A DNA stretch of 64,000 bases from Parvularcula dongshanensis (GTDB lineage: Bacteria; Pseudomonadota; Alphaproteobacteria; Caulobacterales; Parvularculaceae), in NCBI RefSeq assembly GCF_014199615.1, contig NZ_JACHOB010000003.1:186001-250000 (forward strand). Reading direction: 5' to 3'. The position numbers and the translations under genes are program-made. Numbering within the stretch: position 1 is the first letter of the stretch; every line of letters starts with the position of its first letter. Below are positions 26,844 to 36,478 of the stretch, one piece after another. The notes beneath the pieces are model-generated. The model saw nothing but the letters and a program-made list of their open reading frames with translations. It was not told the DNA's origin and did no database searches.

Positions 26844-28213
26844 AAGGCGTAGCGGTCGAAGAGGACGTTCGTGTTCCCCCCGGCGCCCTCGTAGTCGGCG
26901 AGGAGGTTGCAGGCGAAGCTGTTCCCCGTCCGCGCGATCTCGTGGAGCGGCGCGAGGAATCCGGACTCGTCATTGCCGGAGGCATCGAGCTTGCCGCGCC
27001 GTTTCAGCCCCTCGCTCGCGATGCCGAGGACGTCCTTGGCCACGTCCTGAAGCGTCTCGCCGCCGATCTCGGCCTGAAGGCCATGCTGGGCCGCATCGCC
27101 GCGGAGCTGGCGCAACTCGTCCACGGTCCAGTGCGCCACCCGCTCCGACGCCGCGCCGAGCGCGTGCTCGTCGTAGAGGAGGCCCACCCAGAAGGCCGGC
27201 AGCGCGCAGATGCGGCCCCAACTGCCCGAGTCCGCGCCGCGCATCTCGAGGAACGTCTTCAGCCGCACCTCGGGGAAGGCGGTCGAGAGGTGGTCCTGCC
27301 AGTCGAGGATGGTCGGCTTCATGCCCGGCGCGGCCGGCAACTCTCCCCGGAGGAAGTCGCGGAAGGACTGGCCCGTCGCGTCCATGTACCGCCCGTTCCG
27401 CCAGACGAAGTACATCGGCACGTCGAGCATGTACTGCGTGTACCGCTCGAAGCCGAAGCTCTCGTCGAAGACGAAGTCCAGCATGCCGGTGCGCGCGGCG
27501 TCCGTGTCCGTCCAAATGTGCGCGCGCCAAGAGCGGTAGCCGTTGGGCTTCCCTTCGGTCAGGGGCGAGTTCGCGAAGAGCGCGGTCGCGAGCGGCTGCA
27601 GCGCGAGCGAGGTGCGGAACTTGTTCGCCATGTCGGCTTCGGTCGAGAAGTCGAGGTTCACCTGCACGGTCGCGGTCCGGTGCATCATGTCGAGGCCGAG
27701 GGAGCCGACCTTCGGCATGTAGGCGCGCATGATGCCGTAGCGGCCCTTGGGCACCTTCGGCATGTCGTCGCGCGTCCAGTTCGGGGCCGCGCCGAGGCCG
27801 ATGAAGCCGACCTCGAGCGGCTTCGAGATCGCCTTCACCTCGGCGAGGTGACGATGAACCTCGCCGCAGGTCTGATGGATGGTCTCGAGCGGCGCGCCCG
27901 ACAGCTCGAACTGCCCGCCCGGCTCGAGCGTGATGGAGGCGCCGTCCTTCTTGAGCGCGACGAGAACGCCGTCCTCCTCCAGCGGTTGCCAGCCGAATTC
28001 GGAGGCGAGGCCGCGCAGGACCGCCTGGATCGAGCGTTCGCCCGCGAAGGGAAGGGGGGCGTAGGAATCCCACAGGAAGCCGAACTTCTCGTGCTCGGTG
28101 CCGATGCGCCACTGGTCCGGCGGCTTGCATCCCGAGGCGAGGTAGTCGGTCAGCTCGGAGACGTCTTCGATCTCCGGCAGGTCGCCCCGCGTGCTGGCGT
28201 CGAGCTGTGTCAT
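26840..28213 (-). CDS. gshA: Glutamate-cysteine ligase, plant/alphaproteobacterial type
   Basis: First step of glutathione synthesis: ATP-dependent joining of glutamate and cysteine. The 457-residue protein carries the GCS2-type signatures WRIGTEHEKFGF (about 36-47), the substrate-site ITLEPGGQFELSG (about 93-105), the HRTATVQVNLDF strand and RSWRAHIWTDTD. Two cysteines typical of the redox-regulated plant enzyme are not obviously conserved. The final codons overlap the glycosylase gene by 4 nt. Upstream (28214-28454) is a promoter-sized gap separating it from the divergent antiporter gene. Confidence 0.93.
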   Translation of the reverse strand: MTQLDASTRGDLPEIEDVSELTDYLASGCKPPDQWRIGTEHEKFGFLWDSYAPLPFAGERSIQAVLRGLASEFGWQPLEEDGVLVALKKDGASITLEPGGQFELSGAPLETIHQTCGEVHRHLAEVKAISKPLEVGFIGLGAAPNWTRDDMPKVPKGRYGIMRAYMPKVGSLGLDMMHRTATVQVNLDFSTEADMANKFRTSLALQPLATALFANSPLTEGKPNGYRSWRAHIWTDTDAARTGMLDFVFDESFGFERYTQYMLDVPMYFVWRNGRYMDATGQSFRDFLRGELPAAPGMKPTILDWQDHLSTAFPEVRLKTFLEMRGADSGSWGRICALPAFWVGLLYDEHALGAASERVAHWTVDELRQLRGDAAQHGLQAEIGGETLQDVAKDVLGIASEGLKRRGKLDASGNDESGFLAPLHEIARTGNSFACNLLADYEGAGGNTNVLFDRYAF

Positions 28214-28454
28214 CGCGAGGTCTCCCTCAACCGTAGGCAGAAGAGCAGGGCGGGCCGCAGAGGGGAAAGCGGGACGAACCGCGAGCGGGAAGGCGTCATG
28301 TGCCCGCAGGTAAGGCGATGTGGCGCTCGGGCCAAGGAAAAGAGTCGTCTAAACCGCGCGGCAAGGCGAAGGGGGGTAAGGCGGCGCGGGGGCGAACGCT
28401 GGCCTATCGCCAGCAGGACGGGCATAGCGGCCCCCGGTCGGTCCGGAGGCAGGC

Positions 28455-30428
28455 TTGGACGTCGGCATCATCATCCTCGCGATCTCGGCCCTCTGCGTCG
28501 GGGCGATCCTGGCCGGCGCCGCCGGCCAGAAGATCGACGCACCGATCCTGCTCGTCTTCTTGCTGGCAGGCATGCTCGCGGGCCGCGAAGGGCCGGGCGG
28601 CATCTCCTTCGACGCTTCGCAGGGCGTGCTCGTATGGGGGTCTGCGGCGCTCGCCGCGATCCTGTTCGAGGGCGGCTTGCGAACGGAAGCCTCGGCCTTT
28701 CGCCTCGGCACGAAGCCGGGCCTGTCGCTCGCCCTGATCGGAACGATCGCGACCGCCTTCCTGGTAACGCCCTTCGCCCGCCAGGCCTTCGGCCTCGACT
28801 GGTCCGCGGCGCTCCTGTTCGGCGCGATCGTCAGCTCGACCGACGCCGCCGCCGTCTTCGCGCTCGCGGCCTCCGGGCTGAAGATGCCGAAGCGGATCGT
28901 GGCGGCGCTGGAGGTCGAGTCCGGCTTCAACGACCCGATCGCTATCCTGCTGGTCGTCGGCCTGTCCATCTCGATCGCGACGGAGCCGCTCAGCGCCGGG
29001 GCCTGGGCCTTCACCCTCCTCGCCAAGCTCGTCGTGGGCGCCCTGGTCGGCGGCGCGACGGGGATCGCCGTCCCCAGAATCCTTCAGCGCCTCGCCCTGC
29101 CCAGCGGCCTGATATCGATCCTGACGGCGGGCTTCGGCTTCATGGCCTTCGGCGCCGCCGAGGTTCTCGGCGGCAGCGGGTTCCTCGCCATCTACCTCGC
29201 CGGTCTGACGATCTCCACGGTCGCACCGAAGCAGGCGGAGCGGGTCGGCGGGGTCATGGACGGCATCGCCTGGCTCGCCCAGACGGGGTTGTTCCTGCTC
29301 CTCGGTCTTCTCGTCACGCCGTCGCACCTCGCGACCGTCGCCGCTCCAGCGCTCGGCGTGGCGCTGGCCTTGATCTTCGTCGCGAGGCCGCTCGCGGTCG
29401 CGGGCGCGCTGGCGCCCTTCGGCTTTCGCCAGCGGGAGGTCGGCTTCGTCGCCTGGGTCGGCCTTCGCGGGGCGACGCCCGTCTATCTGGGCTTGCTCCC
29501 CGCCGCCCTCGGCGTGCCGAACGGCAACCTCTACCTGAGCGCCGCGGCGGTCGTCGTGCTCATCTCCCTCGTCATCCAGGGCTGGACCGCACCGGTCGTC
29601 GGCCAGGCCCTGCGCCTGTCCGACGAGGAAGAGCGCTCGCCGATGAGCCGCGGCGGGGCGCTCGCGCGGATCGCCGCAGCGGCAGCCTCCATCGCGGTGG
29701 GCGGCTGGTTCGCCGTCGCGCTGCAACCGCCGGCGGCGCCGTCCCTGGTCACGGTGTCGACGCAGGAAGAGCTTCGCACCGCGCTGAGCGACCGGACCCG
29801 CGTGCCCGCCACCTTCCCGCCGGGCTTCGCCGAGCGGCCGCTCGAGGAACGGCGCGCCCTGTTCATCGACACGATCACCACGGTCGTCGAGGCGTCCAAC
29901 GCGCGCATCCGGTCCGACCGCGCGCGGTTGGAGGCGCTCGCCGAGGCGGAGGAGACGCGCGGACGCCTGACGCTGGAGGAGGAAGCGACGGTGTCGGCGA
30001 TCGCGCGGCGTTACGGCCTGCGCTTCGCGGAGCCCGCTGTCCTTCTCGGCCGGATCGACATCGTCCCGCCGCGCCTGGCCGCGGCGCAGGCCGCCCTGTC
30101 CACGGGCTGGGGCGGCTCTGCGAGCGCCGTCGAGAAGAACGCGGTCTTCGGCCTCGACCTGAAGGACGGCTACCCCAACCTCCTCGCCGCGGCGCGGGCG
30201 CTCACCCGGCTCTACGCCAGCCACGAGCAGTTCGAGGACTTCCGCAGCGTCCGCGCGCAGACGCGCGTCGACGGCGAGGAGCCGAGCGCCAGCGCGCTCG
30301 CGCCTTACGTCGGGCCCTTCGCGAGCGACAGCCAGGCCTATGTCGAGTCCGTCCGCTCGATCGTCGAGAGCGCCGTCTTCGACGAGGTGGAACCAACGGC
30401 GGAAGTGGCCGCGCCGCCGGAGCTCTAG
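28455..30428 (+). CDS. CPA1/NhaP-type cation-proton antiporter fused to a Bax-like glucosaminidase domain
   Basis: Residues 1-385 form a monovalent cation (K+ or Na+)/H+ antiporter with about 12 membrane helices and the CPA1 motif ESGFNDPIAILL (155-166; Asn159-Asp160). A charged linker (389-400) leads to an extra helix (about 403-423), and residues 430-657 are soluble. Within them, 464-600 match the Bax/FlgJ-type N-acetylglucosaminidase family: RIDIVPPRLAAAQAAL, GWGGS, KNAVFGLD and YASHEQFEDFRSVR. The catalytic Glu expected in the ALESGWG motif is Ser549 (ALSTGWG), so the domain may bind rather than cut peptidoglycan. The extra helix would place it in the periplasm. Start TTG 28455 has GGAGG 5 nt upstream. 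The fusion is continuous with no frameshift. Confidence 0.9.
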   Translation: MDVGIIILAISALCVGAILAGAAGQKIDAPILLVFLLAGMLAGREGPGGISFDASQGVLVWGSAALAAILFEGGLRTEASAFRLGTKPGLSLALIGTIATAFLVTPFARQAFGLDWSAALLFGAIVSSTDAAAVFALAASGLKMPKRIVAALEVESGFNDPIAILLVVGLSISIATEPLSAGAWAFTLLAKLVVGALVGGATGIAVPRILQRLALPSGLISILTAGFGFMAFGAAEVLGGSGFLAIYLAGLTISTVAPKQAERVGGVMDGIAWLAQTGLFLLLGLLVTPSHLATVAAPALGVALALIFVARPLAVAGALAPFGFRQREVGFVAWVGLRGATPVYLGLLPAALGVPNGNLYLSAAAVVVLISLVIQGWTAPVVGQALRLSDEEERSPMSRGGALARIAAAAASIAVGGWFAVALQPPAAPSLVTVSTQEELRTALSDRTRVPATFPPGFAERPLEERRALFIDTITTVVEASNARIRSDRARLEALAEAEETRGRLTLEEEATVSAIARRYGLRFAEPAVLLGRIDIVPPRLAAAQAALSTGWGGSASAVEKNAVFGLDLKDGYPNLLAAARALTRLYASHEQFEDFRSVRAQTRVDGEEPSASALAPYVGPFASDSQAYVESVRSIVESAVFDEVEPTAEVAAPPEL

Positions 30429-30459
30429 CGCTCCTGGATACTTGCGCTAGACGGCCAGG

Positions 30460-31506
30460 ATGCGGACCGCCGACTTCGACTTCGACCTGCCCGAGGACAG
30501 GATCGCCCTTCGCCCGGCCGAGCGCAGGGACGCTTCGCGCCTGCTGCACGTGCGGGGCGGGGGCTTCGGCGACCGGCGCTTCGCCGAGCTGCCCGAAATC
30601 CTGCGCCCCGGCGACCTCCTCGTCCTCAACGACACCAAGGTGCTGCCCGCGGCGCTGCGCGGCATCCGGCCCGCGCGGCCGGAGGGCGGGGGCGGGGACG
30701 TCGCGGTCGAGGCGAACCTGCTCGCGCCGGTGGGCGAGGGGGTCTGGCGCGCGCTGGCGCGGCCCGGAAAGCGGTTGCGCGACGGCGACCGGATCGACTT
30801 CGGCGCGGGGCTTTCGGGGACGGTCCTGTCTCGCGATGGCGGGGAAGTCAGCCTGCGGCTCGACGCGGAGGGCGACCTCGATGCGGCGCTGCGCGCGGCG
30901 GGGCACATGCCGCTGCCGCCCTACATCGCGCGTCGCCGCCCCGCGGACGACGAGGACCGCGAGCGGTACCAGACCGTCTTCGCCCAGGCCGAGGGCTCCG
31001 TCGCGGCGCCGACCGCCGGGCTGCACTTCACGCCCGAAGTGCTGGCGACCTGCGAGGCGCGCGGCATCGGGGCGGTCCACGTCACGCTCCACGTCGGGGC
31101 GGGCACCTTCCTGCCGGTGAGCGCGGAGGAGACGTCGGACCACAAGATGCACGCCGAGTGGGGACACGTCTCCGAGGAGGCCGCCGCCGCCATGCGCGAG
31201 GCGAAGGCGCGGGGTGGGCGGATCGTCTGCGTAGGCACGACCGCACTCAGGCTGACCGAGACGGCGGCCGCTTCGGGCGAAGTCCGCGCGTTCTTAGGCG
31301 AGACAGACATCTTCATCACGCCGGGCTACGACTTTCGCGCCTGCGACGTCCTCCTCACCAACTTCCACCTGCCGCGCTCGACACTATTCATGCTGGTCTG
31401 CGCGTTCAGCGGGACGGACACGATGAAGGCCGCCTACGCGCACGCGGTCGAGGCGGGGTACCGCTTCTACTCCTACGGCGATGCGTGCCTCCTGGAGCGC
31501 GAATGA
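30460..31506 (+). CDS. queA: S-adenosylmethionine:tRNA ribosyltransferase-isomerase
   Basis: Adds the epoxycyclopentanediol of queuosine from SAM to 7-aminomethyl-7-deazaguanine in tRNA. The 348-residue protein shows [20 protein letters not shown] at the start, [14 protein letters not shown], the [14 protein letters not shown] motif and the C-terminal [16 protein letters not shown] and YSYGDACLL, all diagnostic. Start ATG 30460 follows the antiporter gene by 31 bp. The stop overlaps tgt (ATGA), the other queuosine gene, as in many bacteria. Confidence 0.97.
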   Translation: MRTADFDFDLPEDRIALRPAERRDASRLLHVRGGGFGDRRFAELPEILRPGDLLVLNDTKVLPAALRGIRPARPEGGGGDVAVEANLLAPVGEGVWRALARPGKRLRDGDRIDFGAGLSGTVLSRDGGEVSLRLDAEGDLDAALRAAGHMPLPPYIARRRPADDEDRERYQTVFAQAEGSVAAPTAGLHFTPEVLATCEARGIGAVHVTLHVGAGTFLPVSAEETSDHKMHAEWGHVSEEAAAAMREAKARGGRIVCVGTTALRLTETAAASGEVRAFLGETDIFITPGYDFRACDVLLTNFHLPRSTLFMLVCAFSGTDTMKAAYAHAVEAGYRFYSYGDACLLERE

Positions 31507-32642
31507 CACCCTTCACCTTAGAGCTGACGCACACGGACGGCGCCGCCCGTCGCGGCCGCATCACCACGTCTCGCGGCCCCATCGACACGCCCGCCTTCAT
31601 GCCGGTCGGCACGGCGGGCACGGTCAAGGCGATGCAGTTCCGCGACGTGAAGCAGACGGGCGCGCAGGTCGTGCTCGGCAACACCTATCACCTGATGCTG
31701 CGCCCGACGGCGGAGCGGGTGGACCGCTTCGGCGGGCTTCACCGCTTCATGGGATGGGACGGGCCGATCTTAACTGACTCCGGCGGCTTCCAGGTCATGT
31801 CGCTGACGGACATCCGCAAGCTGACCGAAGAGGGCGTCGAGTTCGCGAGCCACATCGACGGCTCGCGCCACATGCTGACGCCGGAGCGTTCGATCGAGGT
31901 CCAGTGCCTCCTGCACTCCGACATCCAGATGCAGCTCGACGAGTGCCCGCCCTTTCCCATCGAGGAGGCGGCTTCGCGCGAGAGCATGGAGATGTCGGTG
32001 CGCTGGGCGAAGCGGTCCAAGGCCGCCTTCGAGCGCATGGCGGGCGGACACCAGGCGCTCTTCGGCATCGTGCAGGGCTCGGTCTTCCCGGACCAGCGGG
32101 CGGCCTCGGTGCGGGCGCTGACCGACATCGGGTTTCACGGCTACTCCGTCGGCGGGCTCGCGGTCGGGGAGGGACGCGAGGCGATGCTGCGCGTGCTCGA
32201 CGCGACGTGCCCGCTCCTGCCTGAGGACAAGCCGCACTACCTGATGGGCGTCGGAAAGCCGCTCGACATCCTTGGCGCCGTCGAACGGGGCATCGACATG
32301 TTCGACTGCGTCCTGCCGACGAGAGCCGGGCGGCACGGTCAGGCTTGGACATGGGACGGCCCGATCAACCTCAAGAACGCCCGCTTCGCCGACGACGAGG
32401 CGCCGCTCGATGCGACCTCGGACTGTCCGGCGAGCCGCGACTACTCGAAGGCGTATCTCCACCACCTCTTCCGGGCGGGCGAGTACCTCGCGGCGACGCT
32501 CCTCACCTGGCACAACCTCGCCTTCTACCAGGCGCTGATGCGCGCCATGCGCGACGCGATCGAGGCGGGGGCGTTCGCAGAGTTCGCCGCCGCGTTCAGG
32601 GCGCGACACCAAGAACGCGCAGGTGGGCAAGGGGCCGGTTGA
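31503..32642 (+). CDS. tgt: tRNA-guanine transglycosylase
   Basis: Exchanges guanine 34 for preQ1 in tRNAs with GUN anticodons, one step before QueA. The 379-residue TIM-barrel enzyme has the opening [19 protein letters not shown], the active-site Asp in [24 protein letters not shown] (substrate pocket), a nucleophile Asp in [13 protein letters not shown], and a partial zinc site C-terminally (the [18 protein letters not shown] segment, which here keeps Cys and His). Start ATG 31503 overlaps the queA stop. Normal length. Confidence 0.97.
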   Translation: MTPFTLELTHTDGAARRGRITTSRGPIDTPAFMPVGTAGTVKAMQFRDVKQTGAQVVLGNTYHLMLRPTAERVDRFGGLHRFMGWDGPILTDSGGFQVMSLTDIRKLTEEGVEFASHIDGSRHMLTPERSIEVQCLLHSDIQMQLDECPPFPIEEAASRESMEMSVRWAKRSKAAFERMAGGHQALFGIVQGSVFPDQRAASVRALTDIGFHGYSVGGLAVGEGREAMLRVLDATCPLLPEDKPHYLMGVGKPLDILGAVERGIDMFDCVLPTRAGRHGQAWTWDGPINLKNARFADDEAPLDATSDCPASRDYSKAYLHHLFRAGEYLAATLLTWHNLAFYQALMRAMRDAIEAGAFAEFAAAFRARHQERAGGQGAG

Positions 32643-32678
32643 CGGCCCGCGCGCACGCCTCTACCTCCCGCCTTGCGT

Positions 32679-32754
32679 GGGCCCGTAGCTCAGTTGGTAG
32701 AGCAGCTGACTTTTAATCAGCGGGTCACAGGTTCGATCCCTGTCGGGCTCACCA
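32679..32754 (+). tRNA. tRNA-Lys (anticodon TTT), CCA encoded
   Basis: A 76-nt cloverleaf. Acceptor GGGCCCG pairs with CGGGCTC (one G-T pair), then A and an encoded CCA. D-stem GCTC/GAGC; anticodon stem GCTGA/TCAGC with loop CTTTTAA, anticodon TTT; T-arm ACAGG-TTCGATC-CCTGT. It lies 36 bp after tgt. Confidence 0.97.
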
Positions 32755-32778
32755 TCCCATTCCCGAGGTTCGGACGGC

Positions 32779-34929
32779 TCAGTCGCTTCTGCTGCCGTCC
32801 GCCTCTTGGGTCTGTCCCATCAGCTGCCGCACGAAGTAGGCGTATTCGAGCGCCGTTCGCATGGCGAGCTGCTCTTGGTTGGCCGTGCCCCCGTGCCCGC
32901 CCTCGATGTTCTCGTAGTAGAGGAAGTCGTCGCCGAAGCTCTCGAGCTTCGCGGCCAGCTTGCGCGCGTGGCCGGGGTGGACGCGGTCGTCCTTGGTCGA
33001 GGTGTAGATGAAGGGGACGGGGTAGTCCGCGTCGGCCGACAGGTTCTGGTAGGGCGAGTAGGCGCCGATGAACGCCCGCTCTTCGGGGATGTCGGGGTCG
33101 CCGTACTCTCCGACCCAGGACGCGCCCGCGAGGAGCTTGTCGTAGCGGAACATGTCGATCAGCGGCACGCCGATATCGAGCGCGGCGTATAGGTCCGGCC
33201 GCTGCGTCAGCATCGCGCCCATGAGGAGCCCGCCGTTCGACCGGCCGATCGCGCCGAGCTTGCCCGGCGTCGTCACGCCGTCCGCGATCAGGTCCTCCGA
33301 GATCGCGATGAAATCGTCGAACGCCCGCTGGCGGTTCTCCTTCAGCGCCGCCTCGTGCCAGGCGGGCCCGAACTCGCCGCCGCCGCGAATGTTCGAGAGG
33401 ACGAGCACGCCGCCGCGCGACACCCACATCTTGCCGGCGAGCGCGCCGTTCTGCGGCCGGGCCGGGTCGTCGTAGTAGACAGGCAGGATCGGGATCAGGA
33501 AGCCGCCATAACCGTACTGGATCGTCGGCGCGTCGCCTGCCTCCAGCACGTCGCGCTTGCCCATGACGAAGTAGGGGACGCGCGTGCCGTCCGCGCTCTC
33601 CGCCTCGCGCTGCTCCACGACGACATCGGACGCATCGTAGAAGGCGGGCAGGGCCATGACCTCGGCCATGCCGCTGCCCGCGTCGTAGTGATAGAGCGTG
33701 TCGGGCTGCGTCAGGCTCTCGAAGGACAAAAAGAGGTCCGGCCGGTCGCCGTCCGCCGCCGCGATCGAGACGACGCCGTTCTCGGGCAGCGCCAGCGTCT
33801 CCGCTGTCCAGCCGTCCGGCCCGGGCGTCAGGCGGATCGCCTCGCCCGCCACGTCGTCCAAGAGCTCGACGTAGAGCGCGTCCGAGGTCGCCGCCGCCCG
33901 CTGCACCGCCTGCCGGTCATTGGGCGAGAAGACGGCCTCCGCCGTCATGTCTTCGAGCGACAGGGCGACCAGGTCACCCTGCGCGTACGCCGTGCCCTGA
34001 TAGGACCAGTCCTCGCGCAGAAGGACGATCAGCTTGCCGTCCACGATGTCCTCGAAGTCCGCCCGCTTCGGAATCGGCAGCTTCGTCAGGCCGTCTTCGC
34101 CCTGATAGAAGAGGACGTCCTCGAAGAACGTCTCGGCGCGCAGGACGAAGGCGTATGTCCGGCCGCCCCGATGCACCGTGATGCCGGCGGCGCGAACGTC
34201 CTTAGGCTGGCCCTCGAACACGGGCACCGCTTCGCCGAGCGGCGTGCCGCGCCGCCACCGCTTCACGACGAAGGGGTAGCCCGACTCGGTCATCGTGCCG
34301 TCGCCCCAATCGGTCGCGACGAGCAGCGTGTCCTCGTCCACCCAGGCTGCGTCCTGTTTCGCCTCCGGCAGCACGAAGCCGCCCTCCACGAACGCCTTCG
34401 TCTCGACCGAGAACTCGCGCGCCACGTCGGCGTCCGAGCCGCCATGGCTGAGGGAGACGAGGCAGCGGTCGCTGGCGGGGGCGCAGCTCGCGCCGTGCCA
34501 GACCCAGTCCTCGCCCTCCGCCTCGCGCAGCGCGTCGACATCGAGGAGGATTTCCCACTCAGGCGCGCCGCCCGCATAGGCCTCGATGGACGAACGCCGC
34601 CACAGGCCTTGGACATGCGCCTCGTCCTGCCAGAAGTTGTAGACGTACTCGCCCCTGATCTCGGGCGCGGGGATCCGCGCGTCCGAGGTCAGGACCGCCA
34701 GCGCCTCGTCGTAGAGGTCGTCATAGGCCGGCACCGCCTCGAGGACCGGAAGGGAGCGCTCGTTCCAGGCGCGAACCTTCTCGAGCGTCCGCTCCCCTTC
34801 GACGTCCTCGAGCCACGAGAAGGGATCGGCCCGATCGTAGCCCGCACCTTCGGCGCCAGGAGTCTCCTGCGCGGCGGCGGTGCCGGTCAGAAGCGCCGCC
34901 GCAGCGGCCGTGAGGAGTAGCGATCGCAT
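32779..34929 (-). CDS. S9A prolyl oligopeptidase, secreted
   Basis: Serine peptidase cleaving after proline in short peptides. The 716-residue protein has a signal peptide (MRSLLLTAAAAALLTGTAAA), the N-terminal YDRADPFSWLEDVEGE typical of the family, a seven-bladed propeller in the middle, and a C-terminal hydrolase domain with nucleophile GRSNGG (Ser about 564), the Asp in TSTKDDRVHPGHA and the His in IEGGHGG. The signal peptide predicts a periplasmic enzyme, common for S9A members of aquatic alphaproteobacteria. It converges on tRNA-Lys and is divergent from modABC. Confidence 0.93.
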   Translation of the reverse strand: MRSLLLTAAAAALLTGTAAAQETPGAEGAGYDRADPFSWLEDVEGERTLEKVRAWNERSLPVLEAVPAYDDLYDEALAVLTSDARIPAPEIRGEYVYNFWQDEAHVQGLWRRSSIEAYAGGAPEWEILLDVDALREAEGEDWVWHGASCAPASDRCLVSLSHGGSDADVAREFSVETKAFVEGGFVLPEAKQDAAWVDEDTLLVATDWGDGTMTESGYPFVVKRWRRGTPLGEAVPVFEGQPKDVRAAGITVHRGGRTYAFVLRAETFFEDVLFYQGEDGLTKLPIPKRADFEDIVDGKLIVLLREDWSYQGTAYAQGDLVALSLEDMTAEAVFSPNDRQAVQRAAATSDALYVELLDDVAGEAIRLTPGPDGWTAETLALPENGVVSIAAADGDRPDLFLSFESLTQPDTLYHYDAGSGMAEVMALPAFYDASDVVVEQREAESADGTRVPYFVMGKRDVLEAGDAPTIQYGYGGFLIPILPVYYDDPARPQNGALAGKMWVSRGGVLVLSNIRGGGEFGPAWHEAALKENRQRAFDDFIAISEDLIADGVTTPGKLGAIGRSNGGLLMGAMLTQRPDLYAALDIGVPLIDMFRYDKLLAGASWVGEYGDPDIPEERAFIGAYSPYQNLSADADYPVPFIYTSTKDDRVHPGHARKLAAKLESFGDDFLYYENIEGGHGGTANQEQLAMRTALEYAYFVRQLMGQTQEADGSRSD

Positions 34930-35054
34930 GGCGAACCTCGCAGAGCTTGCCGATGTGCTTGGGCGGGGGCGCGGCGGCCTGCAAGCTGCGTGCTGCTGTT
35001 CGGCCGAACGCGAAGCGCGCTAGGGCGGCGCGGACGCAACCCCGAGGCCCCTGC

Positions 35055-35807
35055 TTGCCGCATCGTTCGCTCTTCTTCCTTCTCGTCGTTCTCGGCGCGC
35101 TCATGCGTCCCGCCGCGGCGGCGGAGGTGCGGGTGGCCGTCGCCGGCAACTTCGTCCCGGCAATGGAGGCGCTCGAAGCCGCCTTCGAAGCCGAGACCGG
35201 CCACGAGGTCACGCTGGCGGCGGGATCGACGGGCAAGCTCTACGCGCAGATCGTGCACGGCGCGCCGTTCGACGTCTTCCTCGCCGCCGACGAGGATCGG
35301 CCCGCCAGGCTGGAGGCGGGGGGGATGACCGTACCGGGGTCGCGCTTCACCTACGCCGTGGGGCGGATCGTGCTCTGGGCACCGGACGGCGCCGCGAACG
35401 AAGAGCGGCTAAAGGCGGGAGACTTCCGCAGGCTGGCCGTCGCGAACCCCTCCCTCGCGCCCTACGGCGCGGCGGCGATGCAGGTGATCGGCGCCGTCGG
35501 CGTCGAAGAAGCGCTCGCGCCGAAGCTCGTCCTCGGCGAGGATGTGGGGCAGGCCTTCGCCTTCGTGCGGACGGGCAATGCGGAGCTCGGCTTCGTCGCG
35601 CTGTCCCAGATCCTCGCTCTGCCCGAGGAAGAACGGGGCGGGTGGTGGACCCCGGCGCAAGCGCTCTACACGCCCGTTCGTCAGGATGCGGCGCTCCTTC
35701 GGCGCGGGGCGGAGAACGAGGCGGCAACCGCGTTCCTCGATTTCCTGCGCAGCGCGGCGGGACGCGCGGTCCTCGAACGCTACGGCTACGGCGACGGGGC
35801 GGAATGA
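35055..35807 (+). CDS. modA: Molybdate-binding periplasmic protein
   Basis: Substrate-binding component of the molybdate ABC importer. TTG at 35055 gives MPHRSLFFLLVVLGALMRPAAA, a clear signal peptide; frames further upstream are Arg-rich and implausible. The mature part begins EVRVAVAGNFVPAMEALEA and includes AGSTGKLYAQI (oxyanion-binding Ser/Thr), APFDVFLAADEDRPARL and GNAELGFVALSQI, all ModA hallmarks. Mature size about 230 residues is normal. Its stop overlaps modB by 4 nt. Confidence 0.92.
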   Translation: MPHRSLFFLLVVLGALMRPAAAAEVRVAVAGNFVPAMEALEAAFEAETGHEVTLAAGSTGKLYAQIVHGAPFDVFLAADEDRPARLEAGGMTVPGSRFTYAVGRIVLWAPDGAANEERLKAGDFRRLAVANPSLAPYGAAAMQVIGAVGVEEALAPKLVLGEDVGQAFAFVRTGNAELGFVALSQILALPEEERGGWWTPAQALYTPVRQDAALLRRGAENEAATAFLDFLRSAAGRAVLERYGYGDGAE

Positions 35808-36478
35808 GCGGCGCCGACGCCGCCGCGCTCTGGCTCACCGTGCGGTTGGCCCTCGTGGTGACGGCGATCCTGCTCGCCCTCGGCACGCCGCTCGGCTGGT
35901 GGCTCGCACGGACGCGGTCGCGGGCAAGGCCCTTCGTGGAAGCGGTCGTCGCGCTGCCGCTCGTCCTGCCGCCGACCGTGCTCGGCTTCTACCTCCTGAT
36001 CGGCCTCGGTCCCGCCTCGCCGATAGGAGGCGCCTGGCTGGAGCTTACGGGCGGTACGCTGACCTTCTCCTTCACGGGGCTCGTCCTCGCTTCGGTCCTC
36101 TACTCGCTGCCCTTCGCCGTGCAGCCGCTTCAAGCCGCCTTCGAGGCGGTGCCGGAGCCGCTGCTCGAGGCGGCGCAGAGCCTTCGCGCCTCGCCGCTCG
36201 ACGCCTTCTGGAGCATAGCCGTGCCGCTCTCGGCGCGCGGCTTCCTGATCGCCGCGGTCCTCAGCTTCGCGCACACGATCGGCGAGTTCGGCGTCGTCCT
36301 GATGGTCGGCGGGAACATCGCCGGGGAGACGCGCGTCGTGTCGATCGCGATCTACGAGGCGGTCGAAACCCTGTCCTACGGCGATGCGCACGCGCTCTCC
36401 TTGATCCTGCTGAGCTTCTCCTTCGCGGTCCTTCTCTGCGTCGCCCTGTTCAGGCGGAGGCCCGCCCGTGCGGTCTGA
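35804..36478 (+). CDS. modB: Molybdate ABC transporter permease
   Basis: Inner-membrane permease, 224 residues with five or six helices. The N-terminal helix contains TVRLALVVTAILLALGTPLGWWLA, and the cytoplasmic EAA-loop is present as EAAQSLRASPLDAFWSIAVP. PLVLPPTVLGFYLL and HTIGEFGVVLMVGGNI are characteristic of ModB. ATG 35804 forms an ATGA overlap with modA, and the 3' end overlaps modC by 11 nt, so the three subunits are co-translated. Confidence 0.93.
   Translation: MSGADAAALWLTVRLALVVTAILLALGTPLGWWLARTRSRARPFVEAVVALPLVLPPTVLGFYLLIGLGPASPIGGAWLELTGGTLTFSFTGLVLASVLYSLPFAVQPLQAAFEAVPEPLLEAAQSLRASPLDAFWSIAVPLSARGFLIAAVLSFAHTIGEFGVVLMVGGNIAGETRVVSIAIYEAVETLSYGDAHALSLILLSFSFAVLLCVALFRRRPARAV

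Noticed and set aside
26942-31120. A 1392-codon plus-strand frame spanning gshA, the antiporter and queA
   Set aside because: It crosses three clear genes in other frames and has no recognisable domain; a long open frame is expected by chance at this GC content.
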